The notes below the pieces were generated by a model. The model saw only the letters and a list, made by a program, of their open reading frames with translations, did not search any database and had not been told where the DNA came from. 64,000 nt of DNA from Dermatophagoides farinae (taxonomy: Eukaryota > Arthropoda > Arachnida > Sarcoptiformes > Pyroglyphidae). Numbering within the stretch: position 1 is the stretch's first letter; each line of letters begins with the position of its first letter. Location of the stretch: the NCBI RefSeq assembly GCF_024713945.1, contig NC_134678.1:2852001-2916000 (forward strand), read 5' to 3'. The position numbers and the translations under genes are program-made. This document shows, piece after piece, positions 24,018 through 38,438 of the stretch.

Positions 24018-26703
24018 TGATAACACACAACCAATTCAATTCAACAAACAAAATTGGCAAGTAAGCTGAGTGAATGAAAAAAAGATCCAAAATGACAACC
24101 AAACAAACAAAATGAAAAGAATTCGCTTAAAACAAGGAATCTCTTCGGCTTCTGGAATGAGATTGGTATGAAAAAAAATTGAATTGTTCGTTTCATTTCA
24201 GCAACAACAACAACAACAACAACGATGACAACAACAAGAATCGACGACAATCAAAAAAAAAAAAAAAAAAACGAAAAAAAAAATAAAACAAAAGACAATG
24301 AAAACAACAACAATGTTATTCAACAATGAACACACATATAGAAAATAACAAAACCTAAATTGGAAAAAAAACTAGACACCAAAAATGATTCTGACAAACA
24401 GCGGCAACAATGAAAAAAAAGTGGGAGAAATCAGAATTCCAGATGAACAAAAAAAACAAAAAAAAGGATAAGAAAACAAAAATATCATCGGATTGTAGGA
24501 ATTTGTTTGTTTTGCTTTTTTCCTGCTGGCCATACTATTAATTTATGACTGATGATTATGATGATGATGATGATGATGAAATTTTAACATTCCATAAGAA
24601 TGGGAAAAAAATAATAAGATTTCAGACTATGAAGATGAAAAAAAAACAAAACAGTCATTTTTTATGATAAATAATTAAAATGAAAATTGAATAATTTAGG
24701 AATGAAACGCAACGCACACACAAGCATTACAAAAAAAAAAGAATCGGATAAAGGATATAAATGTGATGTACATATGTAATATAAATGGATCACAGAAAAA
24801 AAAATTACAAAGAAATTCATAGTCATATGGTATAAATTGCGTGTGTTTTAACATTTCTAAGTCGAAAAAAAAAATACTTTGGACATTCAAAAGCTTACAT
24901 TATAAAGATGAAGAAAAGTACGAATAATGGAATGAATGGCCAACAGAGGATAGAAGAAAAAAAAATCTCATCTGCTTGGATCAAGATGATGATGATGTAT
25001 GTTTATCTATTATTCAACAGTAGCATGCATTACCGTTTATTTGATGAAATATACACTCGAAATTGAATTATTAAGAATCTGAAAATATACGAATATTTCC
25101 CATTAAAAAAACCTTATGTTTACCTGAAAAAATAAATGAATCTTATCAATCGATTGAACAGACAAAAAAAACAATCAATTCAAATATCCATATGACGTAT
25201 GGAAATATAAACAATTTGAAAAGAAAGGAAAAAATCTAATACAACAAGACGATTTTTGAGCTTAATTTTTCTTATTTTTTAATGTCTGGTGTGTGTATGT
25301 GTGTATGGCACGTGTTTACTTTTATAGTTTATCATCAAATAATGAATAGAATCCAAAATGAATGAAAATGACAACTAAGGATTGAATCATAATGGTGATG
25401 ATAATCATCATTATGATGATGATATACCAGAAAAAAACAAACTCTTACACACACACACTCCAGGCATTCAGAAACTTTTTTAAATTATTTTTTTTTGTTC
25501 TGTTTTTTCATTTTGCACATAGAAAAGTTTGTCATCATTCACGCCATCATTCAACAATATCCTGGCATTAATTCTGTGTTTAAACACACGTGATCAAGGA
25601 TATACGGCACGAGTCAACTATTCATTGACTTGTATCGAGAAAAAAAGGGGTATTGAAAATTGAATATGGAAATGACTGAATCAAATCCTAAAATAAATGT
25701 GGATTAACACAATGTGATGCGGTTGGTCGTACGGCTACGAATCTCAATCTTTCATCAGAGAATGAGCAAAAAAGTCAAAAATCAAATCAATACACTACTG
25801 CAATATCAAGTGAAAAATGAAATCATTTTCAAGTGTTTTTCAACATCCCGTGCAATAATAATAATCCATTTCAAGGCACTCAAAGAGGATTATTAAAATG
25901 TATCCATGATGAATTGGATACTTGCTTGCAATACACACACACTAAGAGAAACACGCGTACATTAGGATCAGGAAAAAAGTTTCCAAGCAAAAGAAAAAAT
26001 AGCCATAGATCGATTATTGTATAATTCTGTGTGAAAATACCACATAATAATAATAATTTTGAACTTCCACCAAAAAAAAAGAATAAATTTTTCATTTAAC
26101 CACAATTTTGTGGTCATCATGATCAACATGAGAAAAAAAATGGGCAGTGCCTATGCCAATTATCGTCATCATTCTCGATATACCCTAAAATTAATTTTTT
26201 TTTTTAAATTATTAATAAATAAAAATGACGATAACAATGATAATGAACACAATTAAGAATCAAAAAAAAAAAAAAATTTTTTTGGGCTTGGTATAGCAAA
26301 AAGTTTGGCATTTAACACTGCAATGGACACACATACATACTGTGTGCCATAAATGAACCAGCAGAATATGAGGATGGCTCAACAACAACAACAGCAACAA
26401 GAAACTGAATTGGATGAGATATTTTAATTATGATGATGATGATAATGACGAAAATAGCACAACAGAAAAAGTAGTGTATGCCCTCTTGTCATATATCAAT
26501 GTTCATCATAAATTTTTGGTTGTTTTTTTTTTGATCCTATATATTATATAACATTGTATTTTTCGAGAAAATGTTAGATAAAAGTGGGCGTAACCAATGA
26601 TAATGATTTTGAATGATGATCAAAATGAAATTCATTTCGTTTTAAACATAAGGAAATAATACAAGAAAAAAACTAAATTCTTATCAATTCATTAGATCGG
26701 GTG

Positions 26704-26730
26704 TTTTTTTTTTTTTTTTTTTTTTTTTTT
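26704..26730 (+). repeat. Poly-T run of 27
   Basis: Longest homopolymer seen in the window. No adjacent coding remnant or target-site duplication was found to mark it as a retroposon tail. Confidence 0.95.
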
Positions 26731-29700
26731 GGTTACAAAATGATACAAAAGGATAAAAATAACATTTTTTAAAAAAAAATAAGAATTTTTCTTTGATTTC
26801 AACCGGTTCAATAAACTATCTGTAAGGAGTAGTAGTGGAGAAAAAATCTATTAAATATAAATGAATGAATGTTGAAAAAAAAAATTAAGAAAACCGTAAA
26901 AAAAAGAAAGAAAGAATTTGAATTACGGATTTGTTTTTTGAATTTTTTTTTTTGGCTTCCAGCAATGTATTACCCAGCAACCACCACCCGTTGATTGAGA
27001 AAAATTATTTTTCATCATCATCATCATTCAAATGAAGAATCATTATTGTCACTGGAAAAAATTTAATGCATAGATTCACATGTAATATATACACACACAC
27101 ACACACAACTCATCAAAAAAGAATGAAACATCAAACAATTATCAACACACAAAATGGACTAAAACAATTGGAAAATAAAATTTGCTAAAAATGACATACA
27201 CACCAAATGTGAAAGACAATGGACATTGTAAAACAAAACAACAACAACAACAACAACAAAAAACGTGAAAACATATCATTAATCAATATATGGTCATTAT
27301 TCTATTCACTTGTTGCCCAACAAAAAAAAAAATAAGCCTAACTCTACAATCATCATCATAATAATAATCATCATCATCAACCAGATGTGAATACAAGCTG
27401 TTAATGAATTATCAAATAGCAACACCTTTTAATTTTGTCATTGTTGTAGTCATTGTCATTCTAGATAAGTGTATTCATTTAATTTAGTCAATTTAAATTC
27501 TTTGGGAAATAAAATGGTTGCAAATTCATGAGACAAAGAACAACAACGAGGGAAAAAAACATCAAGTATTGTTTCATCAGAGCATTCATGATAAATGAAT
27601 GAATAAAAATGATGATGACAATTGCTTATAAACTTGATATTCATCAAAATTATTATAAAGTTTTACGTTCTGTTGTAAAAAATTTTTCGAAAAAGTTTGG
27701 GTAAAAACCATTCGCATTGTAGCCATAAATGATACCATTGGTTTGTCAATAAACTGGTCAATGAAAATTTGTGGAAAAAAAATTTTAAAAAATCAAATCC
27801 AAAATATAAAACACAATAGGATTGTCTGATTATTATGATTTATCATACATACATATAATCTGTTTTTTTTCATTTTTCATATTGTAATTCTTGTTTCATT
27901 GCATTCATTCATTCATATTTTCATTGATTGTCGTGTAATATGAGAACCTGCTGTGGTTCGCATAAAAGTTATTTGATATTTTGATTGTTTTTTCTTTAAA
28001 AAAATGACAATCATCAAAAAAACAAGGAGATTTGTTTTTTATATTTTTTTTTCATCATTGAGAAAAAAAATTCATCAACAAGAACAATAAAAAAAAATGA
28101 CGACGATTCATTCATTCAATATGATCGGTGATGACCATCTGAAATCCATCAGTAAATCCTGCTGTGCAATTGTTCACCACACACTTGTTAGTTATTATTG
28201 GAGCAATCAATTCAAGAATTAATTAATAATCACGCGCTATGAGAGATCCATATACTTGATATATTTGTGCTCAGGCTTCGAAATGAATACAAATGATGGA
28301 AGAAGATGATTCATCTTTGAAAATAAAAATCTACAATAGTCTATTTGATTTTAGATATATGATGCTATATCGTAGGTTAGATTAGAAATGGATAGATCTG
28401 ATGTTTTCTATGTATATGAAATGATGATTAATGAGATTGATTGTCACTGTAGTTGTATCATCATCATCATGAAGAATTGTATTTTCAAAATGATTTTTGT
28501 TTTGTATTTGTGTTATAAAACAGAAGAATTTTGTCCAAACAATTTGAAATAATTTCATCTAATAATTCAAATCATAATCAGTCATAAAAAAATCAACTTT
28601 TTTTCCGTAGAAAGAATGGTCAATTTTTAATTGATTATCACCAAACATCATGGTTGAATAGATTTTTTTTTATTTCTTGTTTGTTTAATCAAACAAATGG
28701 TATTGTTTTCATTTTCTCTGTTAAACTGCTCAATAGATCACCCCCATCATCATACAAATGACCTACGTTTATCATCATCATCATTATCAATTTGAAATGT
28801 AGAACAAAAAAGTGGCAAGAATAAACATCATCATCATCATCATCATTAGAGGTCAAAAGTCTTTGATGGCATTAAATCGATCGTTAGTTGAATGAAATCA
28901 GAAAGAAAAAGACAAAAGAATCAATATAGAAGGAAAAACATTTATTCCATCAATGGCATCTGAACCGTAGGGTTCACGTCAAGCTAATAAATCAAATCAG
29001 ATCGAATAAAAAAAGCACAAATAAAACAACAACAACAACCAACGACGACGATGACGACGACGACGATGAACCAAGAAAACAAAGAAAAAAAAACCAAAGA
29101 AGAAAAAAAAATGTATCCAAACGATCATAAATTACTTTTTTTTTTACTTGGCTCGAACCAATGAAACCAAGAAATTGAATTGAAATGAATGAATGAGAGA
29201 AAAAAAAATCTTCGATATTTTTGTCTGTAACTAAAAAAAAAATAATGGAAAACCAAGAAAAAGAAGTATATATAAGGCCAAACCGCAATTACCAATATAA
29301 CGGGGAAGCATACAGAAAAACATTTTCATCTTAATGACATCCACACACACACACAGTTAACCACCATATGTATAAAAGCAGGCGTATGTTGTAATAATAA
29401 TATTATACACAATGTAACCCAATAAATATTTGAGAGAAAATAAAAAAATATCCATGTTATTAATCACCAATATTATGAAGTGAAACCGTGGCCACCGTGT
29501 TTGTAATAGGAAATATGTTTCATGACAAAACACGTTTCATAAGAAAATGATTGAATGAATGAATAAATAACTGTAGCAACAGCAACAGCAACAACAACAA
29601 CAACAACAACAAAATTTATTTACATATAAGGCGAAAGAGAAAAAAAATTAAATTAAAATTGTTGCATCACAGTTATTTTATTCAGAAATAAAAAATAGAG

Positions 29701-32700
29701 CGAAAATGATGTATAATATGGAATATTCTTTTTATACAAAGAATGACGAAAAATGACTATTCTTGGAACAAAAAAAAAATCATCCAGATTCTCGAAGATA
29801 CATATCGTTTTTTTTCATATTCTTGAATTTCTCTTCAATTCGGTCGATTCTTTTTTGATTCACTGGAAAAAAAATTATAGAAAACTTTTTTTTGGGGGGA
29901 AACAAAATGTGAAATTTTCTGCCTATTTCTTTCTATTTTTTTTTGATTTATGATTTGGTCATGAATTATTTACTCTAAATTAATAATTTTTTTTTCTCTC
30001 TCTCTCTTTCTCGCTTTTGCTACTGTCGTGCAAATAAAATCGCATTTTGTTTCGCACTCGTTTTCTCATTGATAGCAAAACAAAACAAAACTTCTTCCGA
30101 TGAAGAGCATAAAATGTGGATAGGAAAAAAAAGTAGGAGAAAAAAAACAAGACAAAATATAAAACACACACACACAGGGAGCGATCGAACGATAAATTGT
30201 TGTTGTAATAATAAGCTTGAATCGACCCAAACCCGAACCACGAAACCATGGAATATGGAGTGAAAAAAAATTGGTACCAAACAAAACAAAAAAAAACAAT
30301 GATGATGATGATGACGACGACAAAGGCTGCTTTGACTATCATTCGTTCTACTTGTCAAATCGTTTATTCCCTTTATTCTCGCCAACACAAATAAAACACA
30401 ACAGTATGCAAAATATTTTTTTTTTTTAAACAGGAATGAAAATGACTTTGAAATAAATGATGAAATTTTAATGAATTTCATTTTTTATTTTACATCAAAA
30501 TTTTCTCTCTCATTCCTTTTTCTTCGGGGATAATGTTTCGTTTGAAATTTGAACGATTTAAATGCTAAACAACAACAACAACGGAATAGAAAAATTTTAT
30601 TCTTTCATATAGAACAAAAGAAAATATTGTGGGTAGTATATGAGAATAAAATGATTTTTTATTCTCTCTGAATAAAAATGAGCAATAACAACAACAACAA
30701 CAAATAAACAAAAAGTAAAAAAAATTCAAGTTACAACAACAAAGATAGATTGGATAGATACAGAATTGTATTGAATTTTTTTCATTTTTGTTTGTTGTTG
30801 TTCTGTTTTGAATCAATATTCTGTTCAAGATATAAATAATTTAGATCGGAAACTTGAATACACACACACTAAAATGAATAAACTTCAAGAATCGGCCAAG
30901 ATAACTTTTTTTTCTCTTTTACTCGGTATAAAGCATCAAGTTTTACACATTTACAGGGTCAATTTTATATTCAATATATATCCATCAAACACCCATTGGG
31001 AAAACGCCCAACATCTAATCTGCATATAGACAACAAACTTTTTTGTTGTTGTTATTGTTGTTCTGCAGAACTGAGTTAATTTCAAATGAAAAAAGCGGGA
31101 ATTATTTTTTTTTATTACAAACGTTGCATGTTTCAACAACAACAACAACAAAAAAAAACGGAATATTAACAACAAGAAATGACTCATTAACTCTTTGAGT
31201 TTGTTTAGAATATTCGTGTGTGTGTGTATATGTGTTCGGGCAAGTGTATTAAATTTTCATGCATGAATGAAACTATGGAGTTTTTGTTCTCATCATCATC
31301 ATCATCGTCGTCGTCGTCGTCATCATCAGAATAATGAAATAAACAACCTTTGAAAACATCTAACAACATTATGTTGTTTAACTTGATTTGGTTTAGAATT
31401 TTAAAAAGCTAATTGTTTGCATATGATCAATGTGTCTGCCTTTTTTTTCTCTCTTTTCATTTTTCATATTTTTTTTCTATACTTTTGATGTTTAAGTTAT
31501 ATAAAATGATGTCTGGTATTTGTTTTTTTTTATACTGATTGTTGTTGTTTTTTTGTTGTTGTTGTTTCATTCACACTTGTCCACCATGGACAGGGAAAAA
31601 AAGGTATAAAATTTTTCATTTTTAAAAAATATTTTGCTTCAATAATCGTGTGTATCCATCCACCAGAATCAAAGAATGGAAAAAAAAGTTAAGAAGTTTT
31701 TTTCTCCAAGCTTTACTTTACATGAAATCATAGTCGTTTTGTGGAATATAAGCGAAAAACTATGTAAACAACTTTTTTCAAACAAACACACACACACACA
31801 TGCTTGGATGAGAACGAGAAAAATGCATAAAATGAAAACGATTAACTAATACCTAAGTTTTTTTTTTGTTTCTGATGCAAAAACTGTTATAAAAGTGGGA
31901 AAAAGATTCTCGAAAAAAGGGGTTAATTAAATATACGTAAATATGCTAAAAGTTTACTGGGTAAACAAAAATAAATAAAGGTTAAGACCGGATTGTTTCA
32001 AATGCACACACACACGCGGCAACATGAATGAGAGTAAAGCATATAAACACGGAAAATGCATTATCATTCACTTGAATAATATAAAAGAATAACAAGAATG
32101 AATCGTTATGCGTGTGCGTGTGTATAAATGCAAAAAAAAAAACAAAAAAAAAACCCAAAAACAAACAAAATAGCCAGTATGGCCCCAAAAAAACGAATAC
32201 GAATGGTCAAAAAAGGTTCCGGAACTTGAAGAAGAAAAAATTTGTTGTTGTTGTTGTTTCACAAAGCATAACAACTTATAAGTGGTAACAATGGAATTGT
32301 TTCACTTGAAATAATATTCTCCATTCGTTATCGTTGTTTTTTTCCCTATGACGAGTGTATTAATTGAGATTAATATAAGTGTGTTTTCCATTTGGAGCCA
32401 GACAAAATATAAGTAACAAACACGCACACAACATCATCAACAAGATCATAGAATGTGTGGGAGTGTGTGTGTGTGTGTGTGAATGAATTTGATATTCGTG
32501 AATCTCTTTTTTTCACATATATTGAATAATTGATGCTTTTTGCATTTTTTTTCTGTTTGTTTTTCCATACTTAATGAAACAAATGGAAGAGAATTGCATT
32601 TCATTATTATAGTTTCTTTGATTCATGAACATCATCATTTAATAAGAATAATAAATGATGATGATATATACACCATAAAAAACCTGATTTGAAAAAAAGG

Positions 32701-33359
32701 ATGATGAAATTGAAAGATAATGTACAATGGCCATTATTGATTGATCGAAGAGTTTGTGATTAATCAATGAAAAAAAACCATACAACTTAAATAATAGTAA
32801 CCAGTAATAAATTTGATCAAAAACAACAACAATTCAAAAAAAAAATTCCCAGCAAAAAAAAATGTTGATCAAACCACAATTAGAAAAAAGGTATGGATAA
32901 TATATTTTTGTTTTGAGATAAAGATCAAGTCAAAATTCAGGACCATGGACATTTTGGTCAACACATGCAAGCACACACACACACAGTTATGAAGTTGGAG
33001 ATCGAATTCAAGATTGTACAAAAAAAAATATTAATATCCACATGTCACATGGTGTGTGTGTGTGTGCGTGTGTGTTTGTGACACGTTATGAATGGGACAA
33101 AAAAAGTATGAGAACGCATATATTTAGTTTCTTCCTTTAATATTCATGTGTTTTAATTGCTTTGAATTATGATACAGACACACATTTAGTGTGACATTTG
33201 ACATATCCACAAAATGAAAAAAAAATGATGATGGAACCGATTTATGATAACATCGAAAAAAATATACAATAATCGTATACGTATTTTTTTCCCGTGTTCT
33301 CATCAAACAATTGATAAAAATCAATATAATGATTATTGTATTATGATGACTAGAAAAAA

Positions 33360-33560
33360 ATGGATCAAATGATCCATGATGATAATGATGATGAGCCAGT
33401 GGCCACGTATGTACAACATATCATCATGTCGAATGTAATTAACGATAAAGAAAATCAAACGAAAAAAAAAATGAAAATATTTTTATTACTTACAGGAAAA
33501 AATCAAATTGAATTTAGATTTGATTTTAAAAATTGGAAATTTCATACGCCAACCTATTAA
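33360..33560 (+). CDS. Unassigned open frame, 66 residues
   Basis: AAAAAAATGG gives A at -3 and G at +4. The frame begins MDQMIHDDNDDEPVATYVQH, continues SNVINDKENQTKKKMK and ends NWKFHTPTY-stop: an acidic start, polar middle and mixed end, with only a short GAT repeat. ATTACTTACAG inside (around 33494) looks like an acceptor, and its reverse strand gives CCT|GTAAGT, a good minus-strand donor. So this could instead mark a splice site on the other strand. Confidence 0.22.
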   Translation: MDQMIHDDNDDEPVATYVQHIIMSNVINDKENQTKKKMKIFLLLTGKNQIEFRFDFKNWKFHTPTY

Positions 33561-34173
33561 ATCAATGGATATATCATTATTATCATGATCATCAGTATCA
33601 TTCTCACATAACAATAATCATAAAATATTTTCTACTTGTATAAATATTATTTTTTTTCTTCATATAAATATAATTTGATAACGACCAAAATCTGCCAGAC
33701 AGATTCTAAATTTTTTCTTCTTTTTCAATGGCGTCATCATCATCATCATCATCGTCATTATAATCATAATTTTCAAATTCTCGAAAATCTGTCACATAAA
33801 CACACACACACACACAAACATGTGTGAAGAAATTTTTTTTCCTATTTTACTTTCATTCAATTCTTAGACGTTTATTACAAGATTCATTCAATTGAATTAA
33901 ATTCAATGTGTCCACCGACAGACACACACACACACACTTGTGTACATCAGGGATTTATGCTTAGCTCACATATTTCAATTCTCATCAAGATAATATCAAT
34001 TGATCGATCATGTCAGCTTTGTATGTGTGTATGTGTGTGTGTGTATTCGATATCATCGTTTAGTTGCAGCAGCAGCAACAGCAGTTGTCAATGCCCAAAC
34101 TATAGGGTCATTCATGTTCATATTCGTATTTTTTTTTATTGATCAAACTTGGCATTTCTATTTATTATAATCA

Positions 34174-34404
34174 ATGCAATGCAAAAAAATGACGAAAAAA
34201 ATACATAATTTATTTGAAATCCAGATGAGACGAGATTCAGATTTCAAACAAAATCAGTGGTATTTTTTTTTTTGTTCTCTTGTATTGAATTCAGTTCAAA
34301 ACCTGTCCATCAAAGTCCGTTCATTTTATTCAGTGAGTCAGTCAGTCAGTCAGTCAGTCATTTATTGCATGTATATGTGTACATTTTATGCTATGCGTAG
34401 GTAG
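34174..34404 (+). CDS. Unassigned open frame, 76 residues
   Basis: ATG-started frame beginning MQCKKMTKKIHNLFEIQMRR, with a Ser-Gln/Val run (SVSQSVSQSV) from a GTCA tetranucleotide repeat, ending FYAMRR-stop. It sits three bases before another open frame (34408-34650). No domain recognised. Confidence 0.15.
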   Translation: MQCKKMTKKIHNLFEIQMRRDSDFKQNQWYFFFCSLVLNSVQNLSIKVRSFYSVSQSVSQSVIYCMYMCTFYAMRR

Positions 34405-34407
34405 AAT

Positions 34408-34650
34408 ATGCGAAATTTGGTCGCGATCAGGTCAACGACAAATGTAATAAAATTGAAATTGAAACACAAACGGAACCAAGCTAGCTTTTCATTGAAAGTT
34501 AAATTTGTGAATACCATTGATTTGTCTTTATACTCAGCAGTCAATATTTTCGGAAAGAAAAAAACATTGCAAACAACAACAACAACAACATTCAGGTCCA
34601 AATTGAAGTTAATCTTTAAATACTTTGGATGCCTGTTTTGTTCATTTTGA
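34408..34650 (+). CDS. Unassigned basic open frame, 80 residues
   Basis: Starts MRNLVAIRSTTNVIKLKLKH, contains KVKFVNTIDLSLYSAVN and a Thr run from (ACA)n, and ends GCLFCSF-stop. The opposite strand is open over the same bases (34386-34601), which lowers confidence in either. Confidence 0.15.
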   Translation: MRNLVAIRSTTNVIKLKLKHKRNQASFSLKVKFVNTIDLSLYSAVNIFGKKKTLQTTTTTTFRSKLKLIFKYFGCLFCSF

Positions 34651-35963
34651 CAGCTGCTGTTGCTGCTGCTGCTGATGCTGTTTCTTATTGATGTTAATCA
34701 TTCATTGTCATTTGAAAATGATGATGAGTATACTAGCTATTTTAGGTGGATAAAATCCAGAACCAGAATCAAAAAAAAAAAAAAAATGAAAAACATTCTG
34801 AAACAAGGCAGCCTCAGCAAAAACAGAAAAACAACACAGAAGCAACAGCCGTTACACACACACACACATTGTTTTGTTTATTAATCGCATATCAAAACTA
34901 TAATCAAAATAAAATCCAAAAAAATGAAAAAAATTCAATCAAAATTGAAATAAAAAAAAAAAATTTCCATCACTAATCTTTTGATAATAATATCAGGATA
35001 GAGAGAAAAAAGTTAATTTGATAAAATTGATCTGATATGATCCAAACACAATAAAAACCAGATCAGAAATCAACAATCAAATAGAGCCTATGATGATTTT
35101 GATGATGATGTCTGGATCATAATAGCTATCGATGATGATCACACACACACACACAAAAAAAAGTCAAAGCAAAAACAATAAGCCATTGTACGTGCACATC
35201 ACAGAGGTTTTTGAACAAACAAACACAGAGGCACCAAACAACAACCGAAAAAAAAATTCAGATGATTATATCTTATCATTTGAATCAATCTTTTGAATTT
35301 TTTTTCTCTCTTTTGTTATTGTTTAGAATGAATTTAACGGTCTACCAGCATGAGTATTATTATAATCTATGTTTGAATGATATTATAAGAACAGAATAAT
35401 TACAACTACCAGACTAGCACAAACATACACACACATACACACAATGAAAGGAGTGACTCGTGTTGACCTTAGGCCCATTTTTAGAAAAATAAAATATTTT
35501 GACTTTTTTTTTGGTTGACAATAGCATTGTATTAAGCATATGTGCGTATTTGTTTGTACATGTTCCAGGCCGTTGAATCAGACGTTGAACCATTCGGATT
35601 CGATTGCATCTTGTTCTATTGTTTTGAATTTCTATGTACGTACAACTTAATGAATATTTCTATTCAATTCATGAAATTGTCATCCAATTTTTTTTTTTTT
35701 TGGTTTGAAATGTTTATGTATATGAAAATGAGAAAAAAAATTGTTATAACCATGGTAGTAATAAATTATCATAGACAATTTACAGCGTATATAAACTTTT
35801 GGGTCATCATCATCGTCATGAAAGATAGCTAGACAATGATAACGGTAATGTTTTTGAAAACAAAAATAAAATGGATAACGGTTTTATCTATAATATGAAA
35901 TAGAATGATGGGATTTTCTAATCTGTAAATATATTTATGGTTGATTCATGTTCATCAACGAGT

Positions 35964-35990
35964 TTGTTGTTGTTGTTGTTGTTGTTGTTG
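35964..35990 (+). repeat. (GTT)n microsatellite
   Basis: Nine perfect GTT units followed by a T-run. Confidence 0.9.
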
Positions 35991-36718
35991 TCTTTTTTTT
36001 TTTTTGGTTACAGAATTTGTAGAATAAACTATTATAATTCATCAATGCCATACAAAAATACAATACAAAAATATTAGTTATATGTGTGTATGTGATCAAA
36101 AGATAGATTCATATCGTATGCAAATCAAACGGAATCATTCCAGTTTGTTCAGTCATCATCATCATCATCATACATGCATGAATCCTGTAAAAAAAAACTA
36201 TCAAAATAGACAAATGATGATGGTAGAGAAAAAAAAAGAAATGAAATAATATATAGTAGTGGCAATAAAAAAAATGGAACCAAAAAAAAAATTCATGAAG
36301 AATGTATCAACCATAAACGGAATTTCTGAATAACAAATTATATTTATTCAAACAAAACGTACCAAAAAAAAGAAAAAAAATAATGATGATAAGACAAGAA
36401 GCCACTTGAATTTTTTTCGTTTTCATCACAATCATTGAAACCCAAACACACAGAATTCAGAATATACATTCATTTAAATTGTTTTTTTTTTATTATCAAT
36501 GTAATAACAAAATGAATTTGTATTAGTTATGAGAAAATCTTGTTTACATTTTCATTATCGTGTCATATAAAAAAAATGGAAAAATAACCAAAAAAAAACA
36601 ACAACAACAACAACAAACCAAATGTGATGACAAACAAAAAAAAACATTTGTGTGTGTGTAAGTGTGTTTGGATTCTCATTGCTTTAAGCCATTTATTGTT
36701 CATTCATTCATCCATTTG

Positions 36719-36928
36719 ATGAGGATGTGTTATGTGATATCAACAATGACGACAATAACAAAAACAACAACAAAAAAAATAACGGCCAACGGCTATGGTA
36801 TAATTGAAGCATTGCACGTGTTAAGGATTATCATTGAAACACACTCCCACACACATAAACACAAGAACATGATAATAGCAGATGGGAAAATACAAACATT
36901 TGTTGTGGAAATATTCTCACTACTATAG
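36719..36928 (+). CDS. Unassigned open frame, 69 residues
   Basis: ATG at 36719. Thr/Lys repeats come first; then a repeat-free core (ANGYGIIEALHVLRIIIETH) and an end reading IIADGKIQTFVVEIFSLL-stop. The core uses mixed, GC-richer codons. A CACGTG lies within it. No family recognised. Confidence 0.17.
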   Translation: MRMCYVISTMTTITKTTTKKITANGYGIIEALHVLRIIIETHSHTHKHKNMIIADGKIQTFVVEIFSLL

Positions 36929-38051
36929 AAAGAGAAAAAAAAATCGAAATCACAATAGGCAAAAAAAGAATATCAAAGAAAATTTCAGAAAATTCGGATC
37001 GATTCAATCAACAACAACAACAACATCAACCCGGACCAATTTATTGGATGATGAAAATTAATTAAGTTGAAATCGAGACTCATCTTCAATATTTTTTTTT
37101 TACCATCATCATTGTTGTTTGGACTGTTCCAAACAGTCGATTGATTTCTATTACATATAGTTCAAATACATTGGTCATTTCGAGAAACAAATGATGGATT
37201 TTTTTTCACATTTTTATTGTTTTTTTTCCAAAACACTCATCGAAATGATGATTGTTATCCATCTCAAATTATTTATCAATGAATATTTTTTTAATTTCGA
37301 AAACAAAAACAAAAAAAAAACATATTTCACAAATATTATACAACCAACCAAATGCCATTTATCAAATAAAAATGGAAATAATATTCTGTCAGCAATGTTA
37401 ACGGTTTCACAGAGAAAAAAAAACAAGTTCATTTATCTCCGGCTCTTTGGGTAGCGTGATGATGATGATGATGATGATGACATTAACTTGGTTGTATGCG
37501 TTGAAAAAAAAATTTATCGAAGACACTCATAAGTTATCTCTAATAACGATTATGAACCCATAACAAAAAAAAACAACCAATAATAATCATTATCACAATC
37601 ATCATTATATACAAGTCAAGTATATGGAGAAGACAGAGAAAACTTCTGGAACCATTTTTTTTTTTTTTTTTGAAAACAAAATTGTTCACAATTCAACAAA
37701 CTACCCACCACCCTCACTTTTACAAAAGAGGAAACTATCTGTCATTTCATTTCATATCATTTTTCTTTTTTTTCAGATTACATTCCCAATGGTTATCATC
37801 ATCTATGAGCCAGTTTTTATTTTAGTAGGTTTCCGATTCCTAATATATATGATGTTTGTGTATGTATGGAGAAGAGAAAACAATCATAACCATTTTTTTT
37901 TTGCTATGAATTCTTTCTGCCTCTGTCTGTGTCTATATACAACATTTGATGTGTGTAATTTATAATTATTTCTTTTTTTTCACATTCACAAAAAGATTGT
38001 TCAAGTTAGAGGCAAGAAATAAAACGTCAGTATACACGCCATTAATAGCAC

Positions 38052-38054
<3 letters not shown>

Positions 38055-38097
<43 letters not shown>
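38055..38097 (+). repeat. (TC)n microsatellite, about 21 units
   Basis: Uninterrupted TC tract, 15 bases upstream of the candidate acceptor at 38112 and placed where a polypyrimidine tract would lie. Confidence 0.96.
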
Positions 38098-38102
<5 letters not shown>

Positions 38103-38112
38103 ACGTTGCCAG

Positions 38113-38270
38113 TAAAAATGAAAGCACAAGTTATTGTTGCTGATGATGATAATGATGATGATAGAAAGAAATTGCTTTATACCGGGCATTGGGTATTGGG
38201 TATTCCAATAGCTGAAACAAACTTCAACCAACGGAAAAAAAGTCAATTGATGCTGAATAGTAAAGGTTAA
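38113..38270 (+). CDS. Candidate exon or small protein downstream of a (TC)n tract
   Basis: The TC tract is followed by GACGTTGCCAG|, an acceptor-like site. ATG at 38118 has A at -3. The frame begins MKAQVIVADDDNDDD, continues RKKLLYTGHWVLGIPIAE and ends LMLNSKG-stop at 38268-38270, 50 residues. A donor-like AAAG|GTTAAT falls just before the stop, so an exon of 38113-38265 is an alternative. The Asp run is from (GAT)n; the rest is repeat-free. The opposite strand is also open. No family recognised. Confidence 0.22.
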
Positions 38271-38438
38271 TTTATTTAACATTAATTTTTATTTATTGTG
38301 CTATAGCCATAGAAAGTAGTTATTACACGAAGTAACGAAAAATAACAAAATTGTGAAATTTTTACAACCAAATGTTTGCCAATGAAACAAAAAAAATATT
38401 CTTTGTTTTTCCAAGGAAAAATAGCTATCATATTTGTC

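Larger units (their letters stand above)
16981..33359. other. Long stretch with no recognisable gene
   Basis: About 16 kb of A-rich plus-strand sequence with many A-runs, (CAA)n, (ATG)n and (CA)n tracts. Open frames here are short and mostly repeat-derived. Isolated splice-like sites occur, but I could build no exon chain. The pattern fits intergenic DNA or long minus-strand introns. Confidence 0.6.

Noticed and set aside
29150-29159. GGTTCGAGCC on the minus strand, like a tRNA B box
   Set aside because: No A box, acceptor stem or cloverleaf around it; flanks are simple A/T runs.
29487-29500. GTGGCCAC palindrome, also present near 33398
   Set aside because: An 8-base palindrome is expected by chance a few times in this length; no shared flanks.
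30020-30481. 153- and 120-codon minus-strand frames
   Set aside because: Dominated by Ser/Ile/Phe runs from (ATG)n and T/A runs, with several overlapping frames and no early ATG context.
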